Part shown: positions 8,767 to 17,273 of the stretch, in pieces
Layout: each line of letters begins with the position of its first letter
Position numbering within the stretch: position 1 is the first letter of the stretch
Assembly: GCA_035620975.1 (NCBI GenBank)
Contig: DASPFV010000263.1
Coordinates: forward strand, 23,029-87,028
DNA: 64,000 nucleotides
From: DASPFV01 sp035620975
GTDB taxonomy: Bacteria > Acidobacteriota > Vicinamibacteria > Vicinamibacterales > 2-12-FULL-66-21
Reading direction: 5' to 3'
Notes under the pieces: generated by a model
Databases searched by the model: none
Seen by the model: only the letters and a program-made list of their open reading frames with translations
What the model was told of the DNA's origin: nothing
Made by a program: the position numbers and the translations under genes

Positions 8767-10737
8767 TTACGGCGTATACCAGATCGGCGACGTATAGGCG
8801 CGCTCGGTGACCGTCATCCGCGTGCCCGGCAGCGGCTTCACGTTGAAGCGCTTGGCGTCGTAGGCCGTCCAGCGCGGCGTGGGGATCTCGATGACGCGCG
8901 CGTAATAGAACGCGCGCTCCGCAGCCCGGAAGTCCGGATCGCGCCACACCGCGATCAGTTCGGGCGCGCCGATGGTGTTGGTCCACGTCGCATTGGCGAC
9001 GTCCACCGTGCTGCCCACCGGGGGCAGCTTGCCGTCGGCGCCGGGCTTCCTGCCGCCGCTCCAGGCCACCTCGTAGACGTTCTCCTGCAGCTGGCCCTTC
9101 GCGTCGATCCATCCCTTCACGATCTGAATGCGATCGAGATTGGCGCCGATCGCATCGCGCAACGCGGCCACCAGGAAGGTCGGCGCTGCCGCCTTGCCCC
9201 CCGAGGCCGACGGCGCAGGCGGGAGATCGCCGCCCATCGGCACGCCCTTGCTGTAGCCGACCACGCCCGGTGTTCGCGATCCGGCGTCGGCGGCGTCGAA
9301 GTCCCAGCCCCCGAAGAACCGCACCATCATCCGCGTGCCCGTGGTGGCGTAGGTTTCGCGCCGCTGCAGCGCGTCCCAGATCGCCTCGCGCGTGTTCTCG
9401 GTCGCCCACACGGCGGCGTAGCCGGATGAGACGACTTCCCAGTCCATGATCGTCACCCCGGTCTTCGGCTCGCTGAAGAACGTCGCCGTCGAGCGCTCGG
9501 GATGCGGCTCCTGCGGCGTCGTCTTGCCGAAGAAGTTGTCCTCTTCCACCGCCGACAGGCCGGTGTGCGCGTCGGTGCTGCCGATGAGGCCGAACTTGTA
9601 CGGATTGACGCCGAGCTTCTGCTCGAGCATCAGGCCGTTCTTGAGCGCCGCCCGCGTGTACTCGAGGTGGTAGACGTCGCTCTTCTTCGGCACGCCGACC
9701 AGGTTGCTCCTGTCCCACCGCTCGAAGTCGGCGAACTCGTCGTTCGGCGACAGGAACGGATGCGTCTCGCCGTCCCCCTTCGTCTGCGTGGTCTCGTAGA
9801 CGCGCTCCCACTTCGCCCGCGTTTCCGCGTACTGCCGGTCGATCGGCCGGCCGAAGGCTTCGACGACGGGGAACATCAGGCCGTTGCTCATGTTGCCGTT
9901 GTGCGGGATCGCCAGCACGCTGCCGCCGGTCTTCTGTTCGTAGGCCTCCATCCACTTCCACAGTTCGACCGGGTTGTCGCTGCCCGGCGGCACCGACGTG
10001 AACGGTTCCACCAGGCTCGCCTTCGAGGCATCGTCGCGGAAGATGACGTTCCGGTGCAGGTTGTTGCCGCCGGTGTTCGACGTCCACTCGTAGCCGATGA
10101 ACGCCGTGAAGCGGCCGGGCTGGTTGAACTGCTCGGCCGACGCGATGATCTCCTGCCAGGCGGCGCGGTACGGCCGCGTGCCCGGCTTGTAGGCCAGCTT
10201 GGGATCCATCTTGTTCTCGGAGAAGGCGGCGATGATCTCGAAGGCCGCCTTGGATCCCTCGCCGGCCTTGATCAGGTCGTACCAGCGGCGCCCCTGTTCC
10301 GTGGCCAGCATCTCCGGCTTGCCGGCAAACAGATCCGGGAAGAAGCCGAGGTTGTCGGAGTGGTCGGCCACGACGAGGAAATCGAGGGGCCGCGACAGTC
10401 TGGCCGGCTGGCCGCTCGAGGCGATCACTTCCTCCCCCCGCGCGAAGCGATAGGCGTCGCGCGGCGTCAGGCGCGCGCCGAACGCGCCGGCGTCGAACGA
10501 GAACGACGTATGCAGGTGCGTATCCCCGAAATAGGGCTGGGTCGGGAAGTTACGACCGGCGTACGGCGAGTACGCGCGCACGCCGGGAAACGCCCGATCG
10601 GCCTTGCTCTTGTCCAGCGAGCCCGCATCGTGCTGCGTCGTCTGCGTGGTCTGCGGCGACTGCGCGGTGAGTGCCGTCCATGCGAGGCCTCCGCCGATCA
10701 GCGTGACTGCGGCGAGCAGGGTGGCGTATCTCTTCAT
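8767..10737 (-). CDS. DUF3604 protein, exported, copy 1
   Basis: 656 residues with a signal peptide (1-25). The family has a PHP-like metal-binding layout. Visible are GDTHLHTSFSFDAG (HxH near 74-76), VVADHSDNLGFFPD, the GYEWTS strand, IPHNGNMSNG, and IGSTDAHTGLSAVEEDNFFG. The protein ends in TERAYTSPIWYTP. DUF3604 is uncharacterised; the His/Asp motifs suggest a metal-dependent phosphoesterase or related hydrolase. The ATG at 10737 has AGGA 8 bases upstream and gives a good signal peptide. An ATG at 10752 overlaps the previous stop by ATGA and may provide coupling. The frame stays open into the paralogue upstream, but that extension is not coding. It is a close tandem paralogue of the next gene. 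Confidence 0.88.
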   Translation of the reverse strand: MKRYATLLAAVTLIGGGLAWTALTAQSPQTTQTTQHDAGSLDKSKADRAFPGVRAYSPYAGRNFPTQPYFGDTHLHTSFSFDAGAFGARLTPRDAYRFARGEEVIASSGQPARLSRPLDFLVVADHSDNLGFFPDLFAGKPEMLATEQGRRWYDLIKAGEGSKAAFEIIAAFSENKMDPKLAYKPGTRPYRAAWQEIIASAEQFNQPGRFTAFIGYEWTSNTGGNNLHRNVIFRDDASKASLVEPFTSVPPGSDNPVELWKWMEAYEQKTGGSVLAIPHNGNMSNGLMFPVVEAFGRPIDRQYAETRAKWERVYETTQTKGDGETHPFLSPNDEFADFERWDRSNLVGVPKKSDVYHLEYTRAALKNGLMLEQKLGVNPYKFGLIGSTDAHTGLSAVEEDNFFGKTTPQEPHPERSTATFFSEPKTGVTIMDWEVVSSGYAAVWATENTREAIWDALQRRETYATTGTRMMVRFFGGWDFDAADAGSRTPGVVGYSKGVPMGGDLPPAPSASGGKAAAPTFLVAALRDAIGANLDRIQIVKGWIDAKGQLQENVYEVAWSGGRKPGADGKLPPVGSTVDVANATWTNTIGAPELIAVWRDPDFRAAERAFYYARVIEIPTPRWTAYDAKRFNVKPLPGTRMTVTERAYTSPIWYTP

Positions 10738-10748
10738 CAGGGGCGTCC

Positions 10749-12698
10749 TCATTGCGGCGTATACCAGATCGGAGAGGTGTAGGCACGCTCGGTGATCGTC
10801 ATCCTCGTCCCGGGGGCAGCCGTGATGCCGAAGCGGCTGGCGTCGTACGCTGTCCAGCGCGGCGTCGGGATCTCGATGACGCGAGCATAATAGAACGCCC
10901 GCTGGGACGCGTCGAAGCCAGGGTCTCGCCACACCGTGATCAGCTCGGGTGCGCCGATCGTGTTCGTCCAGGTGGCGTTGGCGACATCGACCGTATTTCC
11001 CACCGCAGGCAGCTTGCCGTCGGCGGCTGGCTTGCGGCCTCCGCTCCACGCGACGTCGTAGACCCTTTCCTGCACCTCACCCTTCGCGTCGATCCAGCCT
11101 TTCACGATCTGGATCCGATCGAGGTTGGCGCCAATCGGATCGCGCAACGCGGCCACGAGAAACGTCGGCGCTGCCTTGCCCGTCGAAGCCGAAGGGGAAG
11201 GCGGGAGGTCGCCGCCCATGGGAACACCCTTGGTGTACCCGACGGCGCCTGGCGCCCTCGACGCGGCATCGGCGGCCTCGAAGTTCCAGCCGCCGAAGAA
11301 CCGCACCACCATCCGCGTGCCTGTCGTCGCGTACGTTTCGCGTCGCTCCATCGCGTCCCAGATCGCTTCGCGCGTGTTCTCGGTCGCCCACACCGCTGCA
11401 TAGCCGGACGACAGAACTTCCCAGTCCATGATCCGGATGCCGGTCTTCGGGTTGTTCATGAAGGTGGCGTTGAGCCGCTCCGGTGACGGTTCCTGCGGCG
11501 TGGTCTTGCCGAAGAAGTTGTCCTCTTCCATGGCGGCAAGGCCGGTGTGCGCGTCGCTGCTGCCGATCAGGCCGAACTTGTAGGGATTCGCGCCGAGCTT
11601 CTGCTCGAGCAGCAGCCCGTTCTTGAGTGCCGCGCGCAGGTACTCGTACTGCAGCATGTCGTTCGTCTTTGGCGCGCTGCCGTCGAGATTGCCTTTGTCC
11701 CATCGCTCGAAGTCGGCGAACTCGTCGTTCGGCGACAGGAACGGGTGCGTTTCGCCGTCCCCCTTCGTTTGCGTGGCTTCGTAGAGCCGCTCCCATTTCG
11801 CGCGCGTCTCCGCGTAGGCGCGATCGATCGTCCGGCCGAACGCTTCGACCATCGGGAACATGCGCCCATTGCTCAGGTTGCCGTTGTGGGCGATGGCCAG
11901 GACGCTGCCGCCGGTTTTCTGCTCGTACGCGTCCATCCACTTCCACAGGTCCACGGGATTGTCACTGCCCGGCGGGTACACCGTGAACGGTTCCACCTGG
12001 CTGGCCCTAGCCGCATCGTCCCGGAAGATGACATTGCGGTGCAGGTTGTTCCCGCCCGTGTTGGAGGTCCATTCGTAGCCGATGAACGCGGTGAACCGGC
12101 CCGGCGAGTTGTACTGTTCGGCGGCGGCGATGGTTTCCTGCCACGCTGCCCGGTACGGCCGCGTGCCAGGCGCGTACATCAGCTCGCGCGGGAATGTCCC
12201 TTGTGAGAACGCGCCGATGATCTCGAGCGCAGCGGCACCACCCTGGCCGGCCGTGATCATGTCGAACCAGCGGCGGCCCGTGGGATGGGCCACGACTTCC
12301 GGCTTGCCGGCCCGCAGATCGGGGAAGAACCCCATGTTGTCCGAGTGATCGGCCACGACGAGGAAATCGAGCGGCCGCGCGAGCTTGACCGGCTGGCCGC
12401 TCGAGGCCATCAACTCTTCGCCGCGCGCGAGGCGGTAGGCGTCGCGTGGCGTGATGCGAGCCCCGAACGCGCCCGCGTCCATCGAGAACGCCGTATGCAG
12501 ATGCGTATCTCCAAAGTACGGCTGCGTGGGAAAGCGCCGCCCGGCATACGGCGAGTAGGGAGGCCTGGCAGGGAAGGCGCGGTCCGCTTTCGCCTTGTCG
12601 AGCGATCCCGCATCCTGCTGGCCAGACGCCCGCGCGGTGAGCACGAGGGCAGCGCTCAACACGGCGCCGCCAAGGACGAAAGTCAGGACTTTTTTCAT
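10749..12698 (-). CDS. DUF3604 protein, exported, copy 2
   Basis: 649 residues, with a signal peptide (1-27, ending ARASGQQ). It is collinear with copy 1 from AGSLDKAKADRAFP to the C-terminal ERAYTSPIWYTPQ. The same metal motifs are present: GDTHLHTAFSMDAG, VVADHSDNMGFFPD, IAHNGNLSNG and IGSSDAHTGLAAMEEDNFFG. The two copies share most residues over their full length, which shows a tandem duplication without frame damage. The start abuts the stop of the upstream outer-membrane-like gene with no gap, and its own stop overlaps a possible start of copy 1. Whether the copies differ in substrate cannot be told. Confidence 0.88.
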   Translation of the reverse strand: MKKVLTFVLGGAVLSAALVLTARASGQQDAGSLDKAKADRAFPARPPYSPYAGRRFPTQPYFGDTHLHTAFSMDAGAFGARITPRDAYRLARGEELMASSGQPVKLARPLDFLVVADHSDNMGFFPDLRAGKPEVVAHPTGRRWFDMITAGQGGAAALEIIGAFSQGTFPRELMYAPGTRPYRAAWQETIAAAEQYNSPGRFTAFIGYEWTSNTGGNNLHRNVIFRDDAARASQVEPFTVYPPGSDNPVDLWKWMDAYEQKTGGSVLAIAHNGNLSNGRMFPMVEAFGRTIDRAYAETRAKWERLYEATQTKGDGETHPFLSPNDEFADFERWDKGNLDGSAPKTNDMLQYEYLRAALKNGLLLEQKLGANPYKFGLIGSSDAHTGLAAMEEDNFFGKTTPQEPSPERLNATFMNNPKTGIRIMDWEVLSSGYAAVWATENTREAIWDAMERRETYATTGTRMVVRFFGGWNFEAADAASRAPGAVGYTKGVPMGGDLPPSPSASTGKAAPTFLVAALRDPIGANLDRIQIVKGWIDAKGEVQERVYDVAWSGGRKPAADGKLPAVGNTVDVANATWTNTIGAPELITVWRDPGFDASQRAFYYARVIEIPTPRWTAYDASRFGITAAPGTRMTITERAYTSPIWYTPQ

Positions 12699-13457
12699 TC
12701 AGCGTTGCCAGTGCAGGCGCAATCCGACGATGGGCCCGGAGTGCGTGACGTCGTACGACCGCAGGTTGTTTTCGCCGCCCTCGACGTCGATGCCGAGCGC
12801 CTTGTAGCCGAACTCGAGCCCGCCCCACGGCTTGAAGCGGTATTCCAGGCCGCCGACTACGCTCCACGTGAGGTCGGCGTTACCCGCGCCGATGTCGGCG
12901 CGCGCGATGACGCCCCATTTGTCGTTGATCCGTGGCCGCAGCACGACGCCGGCGAAGGCATCTGCCGACGTCCGGCTCTCGTCGACGGGTGTGACCCCAG
13001 GGCCGGTCTCTCGGAAGGTGATGACTGGCGCGAGCGTGTAGGTCCGCAGCCCGCCGATCACGCTGAGCCGCGACTCGTGATGCAGCTCGTACAGACCGGC
13101 CGCCTCGAACATCACGTTGTCCAGCTCGAAATCACCGGTGATCTGGCGCGAGCCGACGGAGAACGGCGCCGACGAGGTCAGCTTGATGAAGTTGAGATCC
13201 GTCATCACGCCGAAGCGCCCGCGCGACGCCTCGAAGTGGAACGAGAACGCGCCGCCGAGGTGGTCGGCGGCGTCGGAGAAATCGAGGGCGATGGGGACGG
13301 ACACCGGGCCCGCCGCCAGGGTACCGTCCAGGGATGTTGCCCAGAAGTACATCGGAACCAGGCTGAACTCCCAGGTGGGCGCCTGTTGGGCAGTTGCCGG
13401 AGTTGCGGTGCCGCACAGCAGTGCAGCGGCCAGAACGACCTTCAGAAAGTGAGACAT
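12699..13457 (-). CDS. Outer-membrane beta-barrel-like protein
   Basis: 252 residues. The signal peptide (1-23) ends ATPATAQQ. The mature part alternates strands (WEFSLVPMYFWATSLDG, GRFGVMTDLNFIKL, VVGGLEYRFKPWGGLEFGYKALG) and ends in LRLHWQR. This is the look of the OmpW/Omp-like family often annotated as hypothetical outer membrane protein. The ATG at 13457 is chosen over 13508 because it gives a standard signal peptide. It is the promoter-proximal gene of the eight-gene run down to 5110. It could be the outer membrane route or sensor for whatever the DUF3604/HupE proteins handle; that is inference. Confidence 0.75.
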   Translation of the reverse strand: MSHFLKVVLAAALLCGTATPATAQQAPTWEFSLVPMYFWATSLDGTLAAGPVSVPIALDFSDAADHLGGAFSFHFEASRGRFGVMTDLNFIKLTSSAPFSVGSRQITGDFELDNVMFEAAGLYELHHESRLSVIGGLRTYTLAPVITFRETGPGVTPVDESRTSADAFAGVVLRPRINDKWGVIARADIGAGNADLTWSVVGGLEYRFKPWGGLEFGYKALGIDVEGGENNLRSYDVTHSGPIVGLRLHWQR

Positions 13458-13944
13458 GGTGCGCCGCCCAGCACGATGCGTACCTGGCCAGCCGCTGAAA
13501 ACTGCCACTTTTCAGCCGAATCCGCAGGGTAGCGTCCGGTGCCAGCTGGTTTTCCCGCGGCTGGTGCGGAATTCTCCGCATGCGTCCCGGAGCCGCTACC
13601 CTGGTCTGTCCTGGTCCCGCTTCCTGATGCTGATCGTGAGGGCCTGAGTATAAGTGATCCACCTTGTTCTCAGCACGCTCGCCACGCGGGATTCGCCAAG
13701 GCAGGCCAATCGCAAGGACCGCCGACTGAACATTCTCGCGTCGGAAGAATGGAGCTCGAGGATGGTTAGGAGCGGGCGGTCGCGAAGGCGTTGCCGCACC
13801 AGACGCTCATCTCCAGCGTCTTGCACAGGTACGCGTCGGGGCGCCTGAAGGGAGTGTGACGAGGCCCGCTCGCCCCTGGACGAATCGCAGGCCGCGAGCT
13901 GCCGCAGGCACGCGCGAGCGGACAGGGAATGTACCGCGGAGCGG
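13458..13944. other. Intergenic upstream of the DUF3604/HupE operon
   Basis: Nearly 490 bases between the first gene of the minus-strand operon and the phosphodiesterase remnant. It must hold the promoter of that operon, but I cannot fix one. Frames here are short and show no family features. Confidence 0.45.
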
Positions 13945-14470
13945 TCAGCGGCTTCCGGCTCCGGCCGCGGCTGTTGCGGGCGACGGATCGAACGCCCGGA
14001 TCACTGGCGTGCCCTCCCACTCGGCCGGCTCGGAGAGTCCGAGCAGCCAGAGCACGGTGGACGCGGTGTCCATCGTGTGGACGGTCGCTGGATCGAGGCC
14101 ACCGGGCCGAACGCCCTGGCCCCACGCAATCCAGGGGATCGTTACGTCGTGCGGATGGTCGCTGCCGTGGCCGGTGCCGTGCCCGCCGTGATCGGCCGTC
14201 ACGATGAGCGCGTAGTTGCGCGACCCGTACGCCTGGTCGGCCACTTCGATGAGGCGGCCGAGCGCGGTGTCGGCAGCAAGGACGCCGCGGCCGTACTCGT
14301 CGGTCATCCAGCCCGAGCGATGGCCGGCCGCGTCGGGATCCGTCAGATGCACGAAAAGAAGGTTCGGGCGATCCGTCGCGAGGTACTCGGACACATCGTC
14401 GATCGTGCGGCTGCTCGACCAGCGGCCGAACCACCCCCCGGCGCCTGTGAGTAGTCGAGCGTTCCCACCC
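13945..14470 (-). pseudogene. C-terminal remnant of an alkaline-phosphatase-superfamily phosphodiesterase
   Basis: In one minus-strand frame about 174 codons read as the C-terminal part of the nucleotide pyrophosphatase/phosphodiesterase (alkaline phosphatase) superfamily. Seen are NLLFVHLTDPDAAGHRSGW, a metal-ligand DPDxxGH motif, ALIVTADHGGHGTGHG, another metal motif, and TIPWIAWGQGV. The catalytic N-terminal part with the Thr/Ser nucleophile and first metal site is missing. At about 14470 the sequence changes abruptly to a TonB-receptor fragment in another frame. A GTG at 14394 could start translation of 149 residues, but the product would lack half the active site. Deletion or an assembly join are both possible. 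Confidence 0.7.
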
Positions 14471-14896
14471 TCTGCAGATCAGATTGATTACGCCACCGAT
14501 CGCATCCGACCCGTACAGCGCGGATGCGGCGCCCTTGACCACTTCCACTCGCTCGAGCCGCGCCGTCGATTGACGATCGAGATTGAGAACACCGCCGCGC
14601 TTGATGCCCCTGGCGCCCACGACGGGCTGGCCGTCGAGCAGCACCAGGACCTGCCGGGAATCAATCCCTTGGATCTGTTCTCCCGCGGGGCCAGCGGTCT
14701 CGGATCCGCGCCGGGTCACGACGCCGGGCAGCTCCCGCAGGATTTCGCCCACCGTTTCCTGACCGCCGCCCTCGTCGATTCGTCCACGCGTGATCACGTC
14801 CACACGCGTGTTGAGGGTGTCCCGCAGTTCTGCCTGGCGCGAGGCGGACACCACGGTGACCTGCGCGACGATCGGCGCCGGAGCAAGCGTGACCAT
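14468..14896 (-). pseudogene. TonB-dependent receptor plug-domain remnant
   Basis: About 142 codons read as the plug of a classical TonB-dependent receptor: TVVSASRQAEL, RVDVITRGRI, VGEILRELPGVV, QIQGIDSRQVLVLLDG and VEVVKGAASALYGSDAIGG. The homology stops at VINLI near 14468, exactly where the phosphodiesterase remnant takes over. The barrel (usually 500 or more residues) is absent. At the 5' side only a stub of a signal peptide (LAPAPIVAQ) remains after the ATG and a stop codon sits two codons upstream, so the leader is also damaged. A non-functional fragment. Confidence 0.75.
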
Positions 14897-14970
14897 CTCG
14901 TTTCAGGCGGGGATCGGTGAGGCGGATGGGAACTCTGGCGCTCTCGGTGGTACTCGACTGGGGGCTCAGG

Positions 14971-15420
14971 TCATCGACTGACAACCACGCGGACGAACAC
15001 GCCCGTCGCAATCCTGAACTGCCCGACCACCAGGACGGATCCGGGCCGCCGCTCGTCGTACACCGCGACGTGAACATGCTCCGGATCGTCCTCAGGATGA
15101 CGAATCACCCACGCGCCGGGCGGGACATCGGCACGAGCCCGTCCACATTTCATCGGAGGAGGCTGGTGCCCTGGCGGGCGGTCCGGATACCAGATGCGGC
15201 ATTCGCCAGGTGGCGGATAGTGGCCTTTGGGGATGTTCAGCCGTGTGTAGCCGTGTCGCTCGAAGTACGAGTCGCGATCGTTGCCGCGCCCGCGTTCATA
15301 GCGGACGACCTGTGCGCCGTCGTTCGTCTTGTTCGATCTGCCTCGCTCCTGCCCGGCCGATGCCGTTCCGCTGCAGGCGATGATGACGCACACCCCGAGG
15401 AGATTCGTCAGTCTCATCAT
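14971..15420 (-). CDS. Small exported protein, function unknown
   Basis: 149 residues. The signal peptide (MMRLTNLLGVCVIIACSGTASA) is followed by a basic, Pro-rich region. It carries IPKGHYPPPGECRIWYPDR and PPGHQPPP, a motif I recognise from many unnamed exported proteins in Proteobacteria and Acidobacteria. No enzymatic motif is seen. It starts with an ATGA overlap on the FHA gene (15417-15420), so it is probably the last gene of the phosphatase-FHA transcript. No function can be assigned. Confidence 0.72.
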   Translation of the reverse strand: MMRLTNLLGVCVIIACSGTASAGQERGRSNKTNDGAQVVRYERGRGNDRDSYFERHGYTRLNIPKGHYPPPGECRIWYPDRPPGHQPPPMKCGRARADVPPGAWVIRHPEDDPEHVHVAVYDERRPGSVLVVGQFRIATGVFVRVVVSR

Positions 15421-16229
15421 GGCTCCCGCGAATTGACAGTGAACGACGCTGGGGATGTCCCCTGGCCCGATTCCGGCTCCGTCCCGGATTCGGCAGGCGA
15501 CGTGACGGCCAGCCCGAACCGCATCACGAGTCCGCCGGCCTCGAGCATGTCACCATCCTTCAGCTGCTGGCTTCCGTCTGGCAGGCACTGGTTGTTGACC
15601 AGTGTGCGTCCGTCGAAATCCGTCACCGTGAATCCCGCGTCGTTCTGGACAATCGCAGCGGCCGTTCTGGGTTTCAACCAGCCTTGCAGGCGCACGAGGG
15701 CCTCTTCGGAACTCCCGATGAACGAGACGGGGTTGTGAATCCAGTACTCCTGGTGATCCGTCTGCCCGTCCACGACGCGCAGAAAGGCGGCCGCCTGGGC
15801 TTTCGCGGACGGCTCGGACTGCGATCGGGCGCGGGCCCGTTCCGCACGAAGCCTTGCCAGCAGTTCCCGATGCTTCCTGGTGTTGAGGTATGCAGTCCTG
15901 CCGAGCGCTGGCGTCCGTCGAGGCGCCGGCACAGGCTCGGCGGTAGCCACCGCATCGAACACCACTTTGTGCTTGCCGATCAGGAGGACGTCGCGGTGCC
16001 GCAAGGCGCCGCGCACGACGTGCTGCTCGTTGACGTACGTTCCATTCTTGCTCCGCAGGTCCTCGACGACGTAGTGGTCGCCTTCCAGGAAGATGCGGGC
16101 GTGATGGCCGGATACGGCAGGGTTGTCGATGACAACGGCATTATCCGGGAGACGTCCGATGGTCATTTCGGAATCCACCGGGTACTCGGCGAGGACGCGT
16201 TCGTCGAACTTCACAACGAGCTTTGGCAT
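15417..16229 (-). CDS. FHA-domain protein with two FHA-like modules
   Basis: 270 residues. The first FHA domain (about 3-95) has the phosphothreonine-binding signature: GRLPDN, SGHHARI and SKNGTYVN. A helical, Arg/Ala-rich linker (about 110-150) leads to a second, diverged FHA-like module (about 155-250; FIGSSEEALVRL, LVNNQCLPDGSQQLKDGD) in which the key Arg/Ser residues are altered. The ATG at 16229 is preferred to 16271 because it begins right at the domain. FHA proteins read Thr phosphorylation made by Ser/Thr kinases. The PP2C phosphatase gene lies 38 bases upstream and a kinase follows further up, giving a writer-eraser-reader set. Confidence 0.9.
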   Translation of the reverse strand: MPKLVVKFDERVLAEYPVDSEMTIGRLPDNAVVIDNPAVSGHHARIFLEGDHYVVEDLRSKNGTYVNEQHVVRGALRHRDVLLIGKHKVVFDAVATAEPVPAPRRTPALGRTAYLNTRKHRELLARLRAERARARSQSEPSAKAQAAAFLRVVDGQTDHQEYWIHNPVSFIGSSEEALVRLQGWLKPRTAAAIVQNDAGFTVTDFDGRTLVNNQCLPDGSQQLKDGDMLEAGGLVMRFGLAVTSPAESGTEPESGQGTSPASFTVNSREP

Positions 16230-16267
16230 GATTCGGACTCCGATCGCGAACGGTCCCCGGACGCCCG

Positions 16268-17035
16268 TCACGCTCCCGCGGCGTCCACGATCTGAACGAC
16301 CACAACCGTGATGTCATCCGTGCCGCCGCTGCGTGCGGCCGTCTGCACCAGGTAGTCGCAAATGCGCTGCGGCTCACGAAGCCGCGAAATGCTCGCATTC
16401 ATGGTCGTGTCAGACACGACACGCGTGAGGCCGTCAGTGCACAGCACCAGGTAGTCGCCGGTACGCACTGGAGCCTCGACGACATCGACGTCGACCTCTG
16501 GCTCGCGCCCTACGACCCGCACGAGGACGTCGCGGGGATCCTCCTCCAGCTCCTCGCAGGACGCGTCGAGACCCTCGCCCGCCAGGGCCTCCAGCAATGT
16601 GTGATCCTGCGTCAGGATCTGGAAGTGGGTATCGCGCCACAGATAGGCGCGGCTGTCTCCCACGTGTGCAACGCTCGCGATGTCGTGCTGCAGCCAGGCG
16701 CTCACGACGGTCGTGCCCATCTCACACCGCTCCGGGTTCTGCTGGCCGTCGGTGTAGATCAACCGGTTCGATTCGCGGACGGCCTCTGCGAGTCGGCAAC
16801 TCTGCGTGCGATGAGGTCCCTCGTGCAGGGCACCTGCGGTGGCAGCAGTTTTGGCCTGTTGCAGCTCGTGAACAATGGTCGCGGCGGCGATCTGGCTGGC
16901 TATGGCTCCTGCTGAAGCGCCACCCATACCGTCGCACACGGCAAACAGTCCTTGCGCGACGTGCAACACGTACACGTCCTCGTTGCGCTCCCGCCCGAGC
17001 CCCTTCTCTGTTGCCGCCGCCGCGAGCAGCCGCAT
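16268..17035 (-). CDS. PP2C-family Ser/Thr protein phosphatase (Stp/PppA-like)
   Basis: 255 residues, full length for the bacterial PP2C domain. Motifs in order: RNED (17-20), DGMGG (35-39), MGTT (107-110), HVGDSRA (124-130), CTDGLT (199-204) and GGTDDIT (near 243). All metal-binding Asp residues are present, so activity is expected on phospho-Ser/Thr proteins in the cytoplasm. The ATG at 17035 gives the normal short lead before the domain, though its RBS is weak. It is between a kinase gene (238-base gap) and an FHA gene (38-base gap); it most likely reverses that kinase. Confidence 0.92.
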   Translation of the reverse strand: MRLLAAAATEKGLGRERNEDVYVLHVAQGLFAVCDGMGGASAGAIASQIAAATIVHELQQAKTAATAGALHEGPHRTQSCRLAEAVRESNRLIYTDGQQNPERCEMGTTVVSAWLQHDIASVAHVGDSRAYLWRDTHFQILTQDHTLLEALAGEGLDASCEELEEDPRDVLVRVVGREPEVDVDVVEAPVRTGDYLVLCTDGLTRVVSDTTMNASISRLREPQRICDYLVQTAARSGGTDDITVVVVQIVDAAGA

Positions 17036-17273
17036 CCCAGTCGCTTCCGGCTCTTGGCATCCGAGTCCGCCAGGGCTGCGAGTTCAAGAACTGCACCGCA
17101 CAATCCAACTACGTGAACGCGGCTTCAACCGGCTGTGGGGTCTCGAGTTATGCGACGCTCGAGGTTCCCGGGATCGCCGCGAGTTCCGGCCCGGGGCGCG
17201 GATTTGCCTCGCCAATTACAGGAATGCACGCCGCCGAAGAGCGAGCCGACCGGACTCGTGCCAGACAGGGTTG

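Noticed and set aside
10738..11049. N-terminal extension that would make DUF3604 copy 1 a 760-residue protein
   Set aside because: The extra codons are an out-of-frame reading of the paralogue upstream; the signal peptide begins at 10737.
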